Of a stretch of DNA of 57,708 bases, positions 16,673-25,445 are shown piece by piece. The DNA is taken from contig CALBSO010000032.1 of the NCBI GenBank assembly GCA_937968015.1, forward strand, positions 1 to 57,708. Direction: 5' to 3'. Source of the stretch: an uncultured Thermomicrobia bacterium. Its GTDB lineage: Bacteria > Chloroflexota > Chloroflexia > Thermomicrobiales > JALYUS01. The notes beneath the pieces are model-generated. The model worked only from the letters and a program-made list of their open reading frames with translations. It had not been told where the DNA came from and did not search any database. The first letter of the stretch is position 1; every line of letters starts with the position of its first letter. The translations under genes were made by a program, and so were the position numbers.

Positions 16673-17104
16673 ATGAGCGTGATGTGGACGAATGCGCTCA
16701 GGGCGACGGTGTGCCGGCACAGCGAGCGGGGGTACCCGGATGAGGTATGCGGGCTGCTGATCGGCGTAATGCAGGGCGATGAGAAGATCGTGCGGGAGGT
16801 CATGCCGGTCGAGAATGCGTGGGAGCAGGTGGACGAGCGGCGGCGGCGCTTCCAGATTGGGCCGGAGGTGATCGCGCGCGAGGAGCGGCGGGCGCGGGAA
16901 GCGGGCATGGTGTTGATTGGCTTCTATCATTCACACCCGGACAGCGAGCCACGCCCCTCCGAGACGGATCGCGACTTCGCCTGGCCGACCTATTCCTACA
17001 TTATCCAGGGCGTTTACAAGGGCATCGCCCTCGATCTCAAATCCTGGGTGCTCAAAGACGACCGCTCCGGCTACAATGAAGAACGAATCATCGAGCGTGG
17101 GTAA
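16673..17104 (+). CDS. mec: JAMM/MPN+ metalloprotease (Mec-like, M67)
   Basis: Encodes 143 residues from ATG 16673 with GGGGGTGGC upstream. All JAMM zinc-site residues are present: Glu24 in PDEVCGLL, and His86, His88, Ser96 and Asp99 in HSHPDSEPRPSETD (H-x-H-x7-S-x2-D). In mycobacteria Mec cleaves the new cysteine off the C-terminal Gly-Gly of the sulfur carrier CysO. Here the gene sits between cysM and a ThiS-E1-rhodanese fusion, so it should do the same; in addition it may be needed to release the carrier from the fusion by cutting after the internal Gly-Gly (inference). The operon is tight: 13 bp to each neighbour. Confidence 0.92.
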   Translation: MSVMWTNALRATVCRHSERGYPDEVCGLLIGVMQGDEKIVREVMPVENAWEQVDERRRRFQIGPEVIAREERRAREAGMVLIGFYHSHPDSEPRPSETDRDFAWPTYSYIIQGVYKGIALDLKSWVLKDDRSGYNEERIIERG

Positions 17105-17117
17105 GAGGAGGCATGAT

Positions 17118-18563
17118 ATGGCGGAGAATGTGACGATCTTGATCCCGACGGCGCTGCGGCAATTCGCCGGGGGCAAGGAGCAGGTGCAACTGGCAGGCGG
17201 CACGGTTGGCGAGGTGCTCGGACAACTGACCGGGAAGTATGCGGACCTTAAGAAGCACCTCTACAACGACAGCGGTCAACTGCGGAGTTTCGTCAATATC
17301 TACCTGAACGACGAGGACATCCGCTACTTGCGGAAGGACGCGACGCCCGTCGCGTCCGGCGATACCGTGACGATCGTGCCCTCCATCGCGGGCGGCGCGG
17401 CAACGATGGAAGACGTGGAACTGTCGGCGGATGAGATCGGCCGCTATAGCCGCCACCTCATCATGCCGGAAGTGACGCTGGCGGGGCAGAAGAAATTAAA
17501 GCAGGCGCGCGTCCTGCTCGTCGGGGCGGGCGGCCTCGGCGCGCCCCTCGGCCTGTACCTGACGGCGGCGGGCGTCGGCCACATCGGCATCGTGGACGCC
17601 GACGTAGTGGATTCCTCGAATCTCCAGCGGCAGGTGACCTACACGACTGAGGACATCGGCACGTCGAAACTCGAAGCGGCGAAGCGGCGACTGATCGCCC
17701 TCAACCCGTACACCGACATTACAACCTTCGAGACGCGCCTTTCCAGCGAGAACGCGCTCGACATCTTCAAGGACTACGACATCATCGTGGACGGCACGGA
17801 CAACTTCCCGACGCGCTACCTCGTCAACGACGCCTGCGTGCTCCTGGGCAAGCCGAATGTCTACGGCTCGATCTTCCGCTTCGAGGGGCAAGTCTCGATC
17901 TTCTACGCGAAAGAAGGGCCGTGCTATCGCTGCCTCTACCCGGAACCGCCACCGCCCGGCCTCGTCCCCTCCTGCGCGGAGGGCGGCGTGCTCGGCGTCC
18001 TGCCGGGCATCGTTGGGGCGCTCCAAGCGGCGGAGACGCTGAAACTGATCCTCGGCATCGGCGACCCGCTCGTTGGCCGCTTGCTCCGCTTCGACGCGCT
18101 GAAGATGCAGTTCCGCGAGTACAAACTGCGCAAGGACCCGACCTGCCCGATCTGCGGCGAGCACACGACGATCCACCACCTGATTGACTACGACGAGTTT
18201 TGCGGCATCACGCCGGGACCGGAAGTCAATCTGGAAGCGCAGTGGGAGATCGCCCCACGCGAGTTGAAGCAACGGCTCGACACGGGCGAGCATATCGTCA
18301 TCGTGGATGTGCGCGAGCCGCACGAGTGGGCGCTCGGCACGATCAAGGAGCCGGATGTCCGCTTCATCCCGCTCGGCGATGTCCCGGCGCGGATGCACGA
18401 ACTCGACTCGGCGGATGAGATCGTCCTGCAGTGTCGCTCCGGCGTTCGCTCCGCGAAGGCGCTCGGCATCCTCAAGGACGCGGGCTTCCGTAAGTTGAAG
18501 AACCTCACCGGCGGCATCCTCGCCTGGTCCGACGACGTGGATCCCTCCCTGCCGAAGTATTAG
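17118..18563 (+). CDS. ThiS/MoaD-like sulfur carrier - E1 (MoeB/ThiF) - rhodanese fusion
   Basis: Encodes 481 residues from ATG 17118 (AAGAGGAGGCATGAT upstream). Residues 1-93 are a ubiquitin-like carrier (CysO/ThiS/MoaD type) ending in VPSIAGG, with the Gly-Gly at 92-93. A short linker AATMEDVE leads into an E1 adenylyltransferase: YSRHLIMPEV (110-119), nucleotide loop GAGGLGAPLGLYL, DNFPTRYLVND, two zinc CxxC motifs (CYRC; CPIC) and the SCAEGGVLGVLPG active segment. A rhodanese domain (about 372-481) carries the catalytic loop CRSGVRS with Cys439. Mycobacterial MoeZ is E1+rhodanese with CysO encoded separately; here all three are one chain. For thiocarboxylation the Gly-Gly must be C-terminal, so proteolysis (probably by the adjacent JAMM enzyme) or internal initiation at Met97 is expected. 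A terminator follows directly. Confidence 0.92.
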   Translation: MAENVTILIPTALRQFAGGKEQVQLAGGTVGEVLGQLTGKYADLKKHLYNDSGQLRSFVNIYLNDEDIRYLRKDATPVASGDTVTIVPSIAGGAATMEDVELSADEIGRYSRHLIMPEVTLAGQKKLKQARVLLVGAGGLGAPLGLYLTAAGVGHIGIVDADVVDSSNLQRQVTYTTEDIGTSKLEAAKRRLIALNPYTDITTFETRLSSENALDIFKDYDIIVDGTDNFPTRYLVNDACVLLGKPNVYGSIFRFEGQVSIFYAKEGPCYRCLYPEPPPPGLVPSCAEGGVLGVLPGIVGALQAAETLKLILGIGDPLVGRLLRFDALKMQFREYKLRKDPTCPICGEHTTIHHLIDYDEFCGITPGPEVNLEAQWEIAPRELKQRLDTGEHIVIVDVREPHEWALGTIKEPDVRFIPLGDVPARMHELDSADEIVLQCRSGVRSAKALGILKDAGFRKLKNLTGGILAWSDDVDPSLPKY

Positions 18564-18596
18564 CAGGCAGCGACCAGCAGACAGCGGAAAACAGAA
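18562..18596. repeat. Heptanucleotide array 2, overlapping the stop codon of the E1 fusion gene
   Basis: Five units: AGCAGGC, AGCGACC, AGCAGAC, AGCGGAA, AACAGAA. The TAG stop (18561-18563) overlaps the first unit, and the last unit merges with the terminator stem. Confidence 0.65.
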
Positions 18597-18630
18597 ATCG
18601 GGTAGGCGTTCTGCCTGCCCGATTTCTTTT
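18593..18630 (+). terminator. Rho-independent terminator of the cysM operon
   Basis: A 15-bp stem (AGAAATCGGGTAGGC with GCCTGCCCGATTTCT, one G-T pair) and a 5-base loop are followed by TTTTG, 30 bases after the stop codon. It is the clearest terminator in the window and ends the cysM operon before the MFS gene. Confidence 0.88.
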
Positions 18631-18673
18631 GTCTGCAATTACCACAGGAATGTTGAATAAATTCATCTCTCTA

Positions 18674-18702
18674 TTGACAAAATCAATCTTCCACGATACG
18701 CT
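18674..18702 (+). promoter_or_regulatory. Sigma70-type promoter for the MFS gene
   Basis: A consensus TTGACA at 18674-18679, a 17-base spacer and TACGCT at 18697-18702 lie in an AT-rich patch 37 bases before the MFS start, downstream of the terminator. The -35 box is perfect, the -10 box moderate. Confidence 0.6.
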
Positions 18703-18738
18703 GTTTATCAGGAACGTGGGATTCGCAATGGAGTGGTG

Positions 18739-20016
18739 ATGAACAGCGCGAGCACGATGACGAAAACAGACAGGCCGATTCTTGGGTTATTGACAGCGAA
18801 TACGATCTCACAAATCGGCAGTATGCTGACGATCGTTGCCCTACCGTGGTTCGTCCTCCAAACGACGGGAAGCGCGGCGAAGACGGGGCTGACGGGTGTT
18901 TTCGAGGCGTTGCCCTTCATCATCGCCGGTCTCTTCGGCGGCGCGCTCGTGGACCGGCTCGGCTTCAAACGGACGAGCATCCTCGCGGACATCACGAGCG
19001 GCCTGACGGTCGCGCTGGTGCCGCTCCTCTATCACACCGTCGGGCTGGCCTTCTGGCAGTTACTCGCCCTCGCCTTTCTCGGCAATCTCTTCAACACGCC
19101 GGGGAACACCGCGCGGCAGAGCCTCGTGCCGGAACTCGCGGCGATGGCGGGGATGCGCCTCGAACGGGCCAATAGTTTCGTCCAGACGGTGCCGCGCATC
19201 GCGACGCTGCTCGGCCCGCCCCTCGCGGGCGTGCTGATCGCCGTGATCGGCGCGAGCAATGTCCTCTGGCTCGACGCGACGACCTTCGCGGTTTCCGCCG
19301 CGCTGGTCGGCGCGCTCATCCCGGCGCTCACGACGACCGACATGGAAGGAGCACCATCGAGCCGGTATTTCGCCGATCTGAGGGAAGGGTTGCGATTCAT
19401 CTGGGAAGAGCCGCTCATCCGCGCGATGTCTCTCCTCTTCGCGACCGGTAATTTCCTCGACGCGCCGCTCGGCCTCCTCATCTCCGTCTACGCGATCCGC
19501 ACCTATCACAGCGCGGTGCCGGTCGGGTTGATCTTCGCGGCGCTCGGCGCCGGGGCGGTGATCGGCTCGCTCTGGTTCGGCGCGGTCGGGCATCGCCTCT
19601 CGCGCCGGGCGATTTTCATCGTCTATTGCATCCCGGTCGCGGGGATGTATGCCGCGTTCGCGTTCACACCCCCACTCGCCGTGCTGGTGATCGCGGTCTT
19701 CATTGATGGGCTGGCCGTCGGCCCCGTCAACCCGCTCAGCGCGACGATTACTCAGGAGCGCGTACCGGTCACGCTCCGCGGGCGGGTGCAGGGGATGCGC
19801 ATTGCCATCTCGTTCATGATGATCCCGCTCGGACGCGGCCTGGCAGGTTTGCTCATTGATCCGGTCGGGTTGCGGACGATTTTCCTGACCATCGCCGGGA
19901 GTTTCCTGCTCGTCAGTCTCGGCGTCGCACTCACTCCGATCTTCCACGACATGCGCGCACCGGATACGGCGGCGCACCTCGCGCTCCGCCATCCCGTGAC
20001 GGGCGCGACCCGCTGA
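18739..20016 (+). CDS. MFS transporter (MFS_3 / enterobactin-exporter-like)
   Basis: Encodes 425 residues. ATG 18739 is chosen because GGAG lies five bases upstream; two in-frame GTGs precede it. The chain shows about 12 hydrophobic segments in two halves. The first half begins LGLLTANTISQIGSMLTIVA and has the loop GGALVDRLGFKRTSILAD between TM2 and TM3, the MFS motif A. After a cytoplasmic loop (RYFADLREGLRFIWEEP) the second half starts MSLLFATGNFLDAPLGLLIS. This loop and the 'REGLRFIWEEP' signature are typical of the MFS_3 family (drug, siderophore or macrolide exporters). The substrate is unknown. It appears to be a single-gene unit with its own promoter upstream and a hairpin downstream. 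Confidence 0.9.
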   Translation: MNSASTMTKTDRPILGLLTANTISQIGSMLTIVALPWFVLQTTGSAAKTGLTGVFEALPFIIAGLFGGALVDRLGFKRTSILADITSGLTVALVPLLYHTVGLAFWQLLALAFLGNLFNTPGNTARQSLVPELAAMAGMRLERANSFVQTVPRIATLLGPPLAGVLIAVIGASNVLWLDATTFAVSAALVGALIPALTTTDMEGAPSSRYFADLREGLRFIWEEPLIRAMSLLFATGNFLDAPLGLLISVYAIRTYHSAVPVGLIFAALGAGAVIGSLWFGAVGHRLSRRAIFIVYCIPVAGMYAAFAFTPPLAVLVIAVFIDGLAVGPVNPLSATITQERVPVTLRGRVQGMRIAISFMMIPLGRGLAGLLIDPVGLRTIFLTIAGSFLLVSLGVALTPIFHDMRAPDTAAHLALRHPVTGATR

Positions 20017-20069
20017 CTGACGCGGGACTCGCTCTCATCCTCATCTCTGGCCCCTCACATGCAAGTTAC

Positions 20070-20104
20070 TGCTCCGCATGACTTCGCCATTGTCATGCGG
20101 AGCA
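20070..20104. terminator. Stem-loop after the MFS gene
   Basis: A perfect 13-bp inverted repeat (TGCTCCGCATGAC ... GTCATGCGGAGCA) with a 9-base loop lies 54 bases after the stop. No T-run follows, so it may be a factor-assisted terminator or a REP-like element. Confidence 0.5.
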
Positions 20105-20172
20105 AACCAACCTCCAGTCAACGCATCGGACATCTACACGGTGCAAAGGCGGGGCTTCGAGGCACTTTTGCA

Positions 20173-20202
20173 TTGACGGTTACCTCGTCTCTCCCGTATG
20201 AT
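20173..20202 (+). promoter_or_regulatory. Sigma70-type promoter for the peptide ABC operon
   Basis: TTGACG at 20173-20178, an 18-base spacer and TATGAT at 20197-20202, about 106 bases before the binding-protein start. Both boxes match five of six consensus positions. Confidence 0.6.
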
Positions 20203-20308
20203 GTTGAGGCTCTTCAGTAGTCCGGTGAACATTGGCTCGGACTATGCGCGTGTCGTCCACGAAGATCAATCGTTGATGCATCACCTGAGGAAGGGAAAGG
20301 GAGTGGCA

Positions 20309-22099
20309 ATGCCTGCGAAGTCGGTATCCATCAGTCGGAGGCAGCTTCTCGCATTGACCGCGAGCCTCGCGGGCGGAGCAATCCTCACGGCCTGCGGCGG
20401 TGGATCGTCGCCAACGGCTACCACCGCCGCCTCCAAAGCGCCAGCGACCGCCCTCGCCAATACACCGGTGACCGCCGGGGGCACACCCTTAACGACTTTC
20501 TCGACCCCGGTCCCCGCGACGGCCGCACCCGCCGCACCTGCCACATCGCAAGCGGCTGGCTCGGCGACGACCGGTACACCGGCAGCGAGCGTGAGTACAC
20601 AAACGGCAGCCACAGGCGGCACGCTGCATCTGGCGACAGGCACGGAACCCGACGCGCTCGATCCGGCGAAGACTATTCAGCTCGCGGCGGATAGCTTCAA
20701 CGATAATCTCTACGATCGTCTCGTCTTCATTGGCCGAGACCGCCTGCCGCATCCCTGGCTTTCCGAGAAGTGGGATATCTCTTCGGACGGCAAACAGATC
20801 ACCTTCACGATCCGCAAGGGGATTAAGTTCCACGACGGGACAGACCTCGATGGGGCGGCGGTAAAGTTCTCTTTCGACCGCATCCTTGACCCTGCGACTG
20901 CATCCCCCGCGAAGGCGCAGATGGGCACGCTCCAGTCAGTTGACCTCGTTGATCCCAACACCGTACGCTTCAATTTCACCGATCCGTACGCGCCCTTCTT
21001 CACCAACATTTCGCTCGGCTACGGCGGGATCGTCTCGCCCACCGCCGTGAAGAAGTTCGGAGCCAACTTCGGTCATAATCCGGTCGGATCGGGCCCCTTC
21101 AAACTGAAGGAGTGGGCGACCGGGCAGAAGATCACGCTGGAGCGATACGCGGAGTACAAAAACTTCCGCACAGACGGCGCGAACACTGGCCCCGCCTATC
21201 TCGACACCATCGAGTTCAAGATCATCGCCGATGCGGCCACGCGCCTGGCGGCATTGCAAAGCGGCGAATTGGATGTGAGCGACGTCGACGTCCATCAGGT
21301 TGATAAGATCAAGAATGATCCCAAATACCAGATCGTCATCTGGAAAGACGCGACGGACATGGACTTCCTCGAATACGCGAACAAAGCGCCCTTCACGGAT
21401 CTCGCTCTCCGGCAGGCGATCGCCTATTCGATTGACCGGGATTCGATCGTCAAGAGCGCTTGGAACGGCTACGCGACGGCGAATCTCAACCCGCAGCCGG
21501 TCGGTGTCGCCGGGTGGGACGCCACGATCGGGAAGCAGTACGGCTATCCCTTCGATCTCGACAAAGCGAAGAAGACGCTGGCGGCCGGCGGCTATACACC
21601 CGGCCCGAACGGCGTGCTCCAGAAAGATGGCAAGCCGGTCGCCTTTACCTTGCTCGTCTACTCGGGGTCCGACCCGGCCAAGACAGCATCAGAGATCATC
21701 CAGGCGACCCTGCAATCGATTGGGATCAAAATGGATATCCAGATCGTCGAGTTCGGCTCCGAACTGCCGCAACTGAACGCGGGCAAGTTCGATGCGGATT
21801 GGATGCGCTGGACGTGGCCCGATCCGGTGATCGAGAGCCTACTCTTCAAAACCCCGGGCTGGACCCATCAGTTGAGCGATCCCGATCTCGATAAGCTAGC
21901 CGCCGTCGCGGATGCCACCCTTGACCCGGAGAAACGGATCGCTGCCAATCACGAGGTGCAGAAATATATCCTGCAGAAGGCATATATCGCACCGATCGCC
22001 ACTGACTGGATTGTCCGAGCGGCGCGATCCAACGTCAAAGGGTACCAGTGGGACGCGATCGGCTACCCGCACTACGTTGACATCTCGCTGACGAAGTAG
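20309..22099 (+). CDS. Peptide/nickel-type ABC transporter substrate-binding lipoprotein
   Basis: Encodes 596 residues from ATG 20309 with AAAGGGAGTGGCA upstream. The signal is a Tat-type lipoprotein leader (SISRRQLLALT then lipobox LTAC, Cys about residue 30), followed by a long Thr/Ala/Pro linker of about 80 residues and the SBP_bac_5 domain: GTEPDALDPAKTIQ, RLVFIGRDRLPHPWLSEKWD, TFTIRKGIKFHDGT, NPVGSGPFKLKEW, RQAIAYSIDRDSIV. Family members bind oligopeptides, nickel or glycosides outside the cell for import. The linker probably tethers the domain to the membrane or cell surface. The two permeases follow at 2 and 14 bp, so this is the first gene of an operon; no ATPase gene accompanies it. 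Confidence 0.93.
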   Translation: MPAKSVSISRRQLLALTASLAGGAILTACGGGSSPTATTAASKAPATALANTPVTAGGTPLTTFSTPVPATAAPAAPATSQAAGSATTGTPAASVSTQTAATGGTLHLATGTEPDALDPAKTIQLAADSFNDNLYDRLVFIGRDRLPHPWLSEKWDISSDGKQITFTIRKGIKFHDGTDLDGAAVKFSFDRILDPATASPAKAQMGTLQSVDLVDPNTVRFNFTDPYAPFFTNISLGYGGIVSPTAVKKFGANFGHNPVGSGPFKLKEWATGQKITLERYAEYKNFRTDGANTGPAYLDTIEFKIIADAATRLAALQSGELDVSDVDVHQVDKIKNDPKYQIVIWKDATDMDFLEYANKAPFTDLALRQAIAYSIDRDSIVKSAWNGYATANLNPQPVGVAGWDATIGKQYGYPFDLDKAKKTLAAGGYTPGPNGVLQKDGKPVAFTLLVYSGSDPAKTASEIIQATLQSIGIKMDIQIVEFGSELPQLNAGKFDADWMRWTWPDPVIESLLFKTPGWTHQLSDPDLDKLAAVADATLDPEKRIAANHEVQKYILQKAYIAPIATDWIVRAARSNVKGYQWDAIGYPHYVDISLTK

Positions 22100-22101
22100 T
22101 C

Positions 22102-23025
22102 GTGGCCGTCTATATTGCCCGTCGTCTGCTCCTCCTGCTACCGGTCTGGTTCGGGGTCCTCACGCTCGTCTTCCTGATGCGCGTGCTGGTCCCCGGCGAC
22201 CCGGTGGACATCATGTTCTTCGGGCAACAAACGAATCCCGAGGTGAGGGCAACCATCCGGCACGAACTTGGCCTGGATCGTCCGCTCTATGTGCAATACG
22301 GGAAGTACATCTGGGGCGTAGTGCATGGCGATCTCGGCACCTCGATTACCACGCAGCGACCGGTTGTCACCGAGATCAAGAGCCGGTATCCGAACACCGT
22401 CGTTCTCACCCTTGCCAGCCTCACCGTGGCCGTCAGCATCGGACTGATGGCGGGTATCCTTGCGGCGGTCTACAAGGATTCGCTGATTGACACGGTCTCG
22501 ATGGTGCTCTCACTTGGCGGTTTGTCCATGCCAGGGTTCTGGCTGGGGTTGCTGCTCATTTACATCTTTGCGGTGAACCTGCACTGGTTCCCGGTGCTTG
22601 GCTCGATGTCGCCGAAGGGATTGATCCTGCCATCGGTCACGCTCGGTGTGATCGCCTCGGCGGTGCTGGCGCGGATCGTCCGCTCCAGCATGCTCGAAGT
22701 GCTGCGCGAGGACTACATCCGCACCGCACGCGCGAAGGGCATCAAAGAGTCAACCGTCATTATCCAGCATGCCTGGAAGAATGCGCTTATTCCTGTTGTC
22801 ACCATTATCGGCCTCCAGTTCGGCGCCCTGCTCTCCGGTGCGTTTATTATCGAGTATGTGTTCGCGTGGCACGGTGTCGGTGAACTTGCCGTGCAGGCGC
22901 TCCAGAAGCGAGATTTTCCGCTCATCCAGGGTATCATTCTCGTCGTCGCGACGACGTATGTGCTCGTCAATCTCCTGGTGGACGTGCTCTACGCGGCGAT
23001 TGACCCCCGAATCGCCTATCAATAG
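22102..23025 (+). CDS. Peptide ABC transporter permease, DppB/OppB type
   Basis: Encodes 307 residues from GTG 22102, two bases after the binding-protein stop, so it is translationally linked. The N-terminus YIARRLLLLLPVWFGVLTLV is the classic OppB first membrane segment, followed by the periplasmic PGDPVDIMFFGQQ region; about six membrane segments are visible. The EAA loop contacting the ATPase is seen at EVLREDYIRTARAKGIKEST. It forms the channel with the following permease; energising ATPases must come from elsewhere. Confidence 0.93.
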   Translation: MAVYIARRLLLLLPVWFGVLTLVFLMRVLVPGDPVDIMFFGQQTNPEVRATIRHELGLDRPLYVQYGKYIWGVVHGDLGTSITTQRPVVTEIKSRYPNTVVLTLASLTVAVSIGLMAGILAAVYKDSLIDTVSMVLSLGGLSMPGFWLGLLLIYIFAVNLHWFPVLGSMSPKGLILPSVTLGVIASAVLARIVRSSMLEVLREDYIRTARAKGIKESTVIIQHAWKNALIPVVTIIGLQFGALLSGAFIIEYVFAWHGVGELAVQALQKRDFPLIQGIILVVATTYVLVNLLVDVLYAAIDPRIAYQ

Positions 23026-23039
23026 CAAGGTGCTTCTCG

Positions 23040-23951
23040 ATGGTGTATGTTCGTGAAACAACGCAGGGATCCGCGGCGATTCCCGTCACTGAACAGCGAT
23101 GGCGTCAGCGCTCCGGCGCGCGCGATTTCGGGCGCGCATTGTTCCGGGCGGCACCGGGGCGGATCGGCGGCTGTATCATCCTTGGTCTCATTGTCATCGC
23201 CCTGCTCGCTCCGATTGTCGCCCCCTATAGCCCGGTCAAAATAGATATCCCGAACCGGCTGACCGGCCCATCCGCGCACCATCTCTTCGGCACGGACGAT
23301 ATTGGCCGCGACGTCTTCAGCCGCGTCCTCTCTGGTTCGCGGATCAGCCTGCGCGTGGGGCTCGTCTCCGTCTCCATCGCGCTCGCAATTGGCGTCACCC
23401 TCGGTATGATCGCCGGTTTCTACGGCGGTATTGTGGACCTCATCGTCATGCGCGTGGTGGACATCATGCTCGCCTTCCCCGGTTTCCTGCTGGCACTGGC
23501 AATCGTCGCCATGCTCGGCCCGAGCCTGACAAACGCGATGATCGCGGTCGGGATCGGCGGGGCATCGGGGTTCGCGCGGCTCGTACGAGGGTCCGTCCTA
23601 TCGGTGAAGGAGAAGGATTACGTCACCGCCGCGCACGTCATCGGCGCGACAAATGGGCGCATTATGTCGAAAGCCGTACTGCCAAATGTGCTCGCGCCAA
23701 TCGTTGTGCTCGCCACACTTGAGTTTCCCGTCGCGATCCTCGCCGCCGCCAGCCTCTCGTTCCTCGGGCTCGGTGCTCAGCCGCCATCGCCCGAATGGGG
23801 ATCAATGCTCGTGTCCGGCCGGACGTACATCACCACCGCGCCGTGGCTGATCAACTTCCCTGGTCTCGCGATCTTCATTACGGTGCTGGGTTTCAACCTC
23901 TTCGGGAACGCGGTACGGGATGCGATGGATCCGCGTCTGCGCCAACGTTGA
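23040..23951 (+). CDS. Peptide ABC transporter permease, DppC/OppC type
   Basis: Encodes 303 residues from ATG 23040, 14 bases after the preceding permease. The first membrane segment is IGGCIILGLIVIALLAPIVA, followed by HHLFGTDDIGRDVFSRVLSG, the diagnostic OppC periplasmic motif. About six membrane segments. The EAA loop is SVKEKDYVTAAHVIGATNGR. It pairs with the preceding DppB-like protein. The operon could extend into the serine hydrolase gene 63 bp downstream; no DppD/DppF ATPase follows. Confidence 0.93.
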   Translation: MVYVRETTQGSAAIPVTEQRWRQRSGARDFGRALFRAAPGRIGGCIILGLIVIALLAPIVAPYSPVKIDIPNRLTGPSAHHLFGTDDIGRDVFSRVLSGSRISLRVGLVSVSIALAIGVTLGMIAGFYGGIVDLIVMRVVDIMLAFPGFLLALAIVAMLGPSLTNAMIAVGIGGASGFARLVRGSVLSVKEKDYVTAAHVIGATNGRIMSKAVLPNVLAPIVVLATLEFPVAILAAASLSFLGLGAQPPSPEWGSMLVSGRTYITTAPWLINFPGLAIFITVLGFNLFGNAVRDAMDPRLRQR

Positions 23952-24014
23952 TACCACGATCGCCTCTACATCATTGTGATGGATGACGCGATACCGGAGA
24001 GAGGCGCCATTTCC

Positions 24015-25430
24015 ATGAGTCAGATGAATCAAGATCTCCTACATGACGCCATCGTCTATATTGATCAATGGATGTCGTATCAGCAGGAACGTCGCGAGCT
24101 ACCTGGCGTCGTCGTCGCGATCCGGTATGACGACCGTCTTCTTCTCTGCAAAGGGTACGGCTACGCCAATCTGGAGCGACAGATCCCCATGACGCCTGGG
24201 CACATCTTTCGCATCGCGTCCCATTCCAAGATGTTCACGGCCACCGCGATCATGCAACTGGTGGAGGGAGGAAAGCTCCGCCTGGATGATCGGCTGGCGG
24301 ACTATGTCTGCTGGCTGCCGGAACAGGATGGGTTGATGCGGGTAACCATTCGTCAGGCGCTCAACCATATCACTGGCATCGTGCGCGACGGAGACGACGC
24401 GGACTACTGGCAACTGGACCAGCCGTTCCCCGACGGCGAGGAACTACGTCGCCTGGTGGAGCATGGTGGCATGATCCTCGCCGCCAACGAGTCCTTCAAG
24501 TACTCCAATATCGCATACGCGCTCCTCGGTATGGTGATCGAGGCGGCCAGTGGCCTGCCGTATCACGAGTATGTCACGCGGCACATCACCGAATGCCTGG
24601 GGTTAGCCAACACGGGACCGGAGACCGATGCGCACGCGCGCGGGCGGCTGGTGACGGGCTACACGGCGCGCCGGTTCGGTCTGCCGCACCGTCCTCTCCC
24701 GGATGCCGCCACCGGCATCCTCGCGCCGGCGACGGGGTTCTATTCCACGGCGGAGGATTTGTGCCGATTCGCGGCCGGGCACTTCTTCGGAGACGGCACG
24801 CTCTTGAGCGACGCGTCCAAGCGGGAGATGCAACAGCCCTATTGGGAGGTTCCCCACGGCGACATGCGCTACGGGCTGGGATTCGCCATCTATACGATCG
24901 GCGAACGTCGGCTTGTTGGCCACGGCGGCGCTTTCCCAGGGCACGCCACGATGACCATCTTCGACCCCAGCGATCGTCTCGTCGTCGTCGTGCTCACCAA
25001 TGAGATCGGTGGCCCCGCAGCCCTCCTCGCGCAAAGCGCCGTGAAGATCATTGACTTCGCCTTGCAACAGGGCACGGCGCCGGAAGCATCCGCCGGCGCG
25101 CGCACGCGCTTCACCGGGCGCTTCGCCACCATATGGGGTGTCACTGACGTGGCTGCCTTCGGCGATGCCCTGGTCGCGCTCTATCCCGATGGCGATGACC
25201 CGGTGAAGGTGGTGGGGCGGTTAGCGGTCGAAGACGAACAGACGCTCCGTATCAAGGTGGCGCATGGCATGGCGGCGCCAGGCGAGACGATGCGGTACGT
25301 TCGCGATGCCGAAGGGCAGGTGACGAAAGTGATCTCGGGTGGCATGAGTGCGTATCCCGTCGCAGCCTTTCGCGCGCGGGCAATCGGCGGTAATGAGTCA
25401 ATGTACGACAGCGAAAAGTCCTCGCATTGA
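24015..25430 (+). CDS. Serine hydrolase of the beta-lactamase class C / D-aminopeptidase family
   Basis: Encodes 471 residues from ATG 24015. The serine active-site motif SxxK is SHSKMF (about residue 73), YxN is YSNIAY, and the third box is GHGGAFPG, in the order of PF00144 (class C beta-lactamases, D-Ala-D-Ala carboxypeptidases, esterases). No signal peptide is visible, so it is probably cytoplasmic. The C-terminal 110 residues form an extra beta-rich domain (FTGRFATIWGVTDVAAFGDA) as in D-aminopeptidase-like members. Directly downstream of a peptide importer on the same strand, it probably hydrolyses an imported amide or ester; the substrate is unknown. Confidence 0.88.
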   Translation: MSQMNQDLLHDAIVYIDQWMSYQQERRELPGVVVAIRYDDRLLLCKGYGYANLERQIPMTPGHIFRIASHSKMFTATAIMQLVEGGKLRLDDRLADYVCWLPEQDGLMRVTIRQALNHITGIVRDGDDADYWQLDQPFPDGEELRRLVEHGGMILAANESFKYSNIAYALLGMVIEAASGLPYHEYVTRHITECLGLANTGPETDAHARGRLVTGYTARRFGLPHRPLPDAATGILAPATGFYSTAEDLCRFAAGHFFGDGTLLSDASKREMQQPYWEVPHGDMRYGLGFAIYTIGERRLVGHGGAFPGHATMTIFDPSDRLVVVVLTNEIGGPAALLAQSAVKIIDFALQQGTAPEASAGARTRFTGRFATIWGVTDVAAFGDALVALYPDGDDPVKVVGRLAVEDEQTLRIKVAHGMAAPGETMRYVRDAEGQVTKVISGGMSAYPVAAFRARAIGGNESMYDSEKSSH

Positions 25431-25445
25431 CCCACCGCGTCACGC

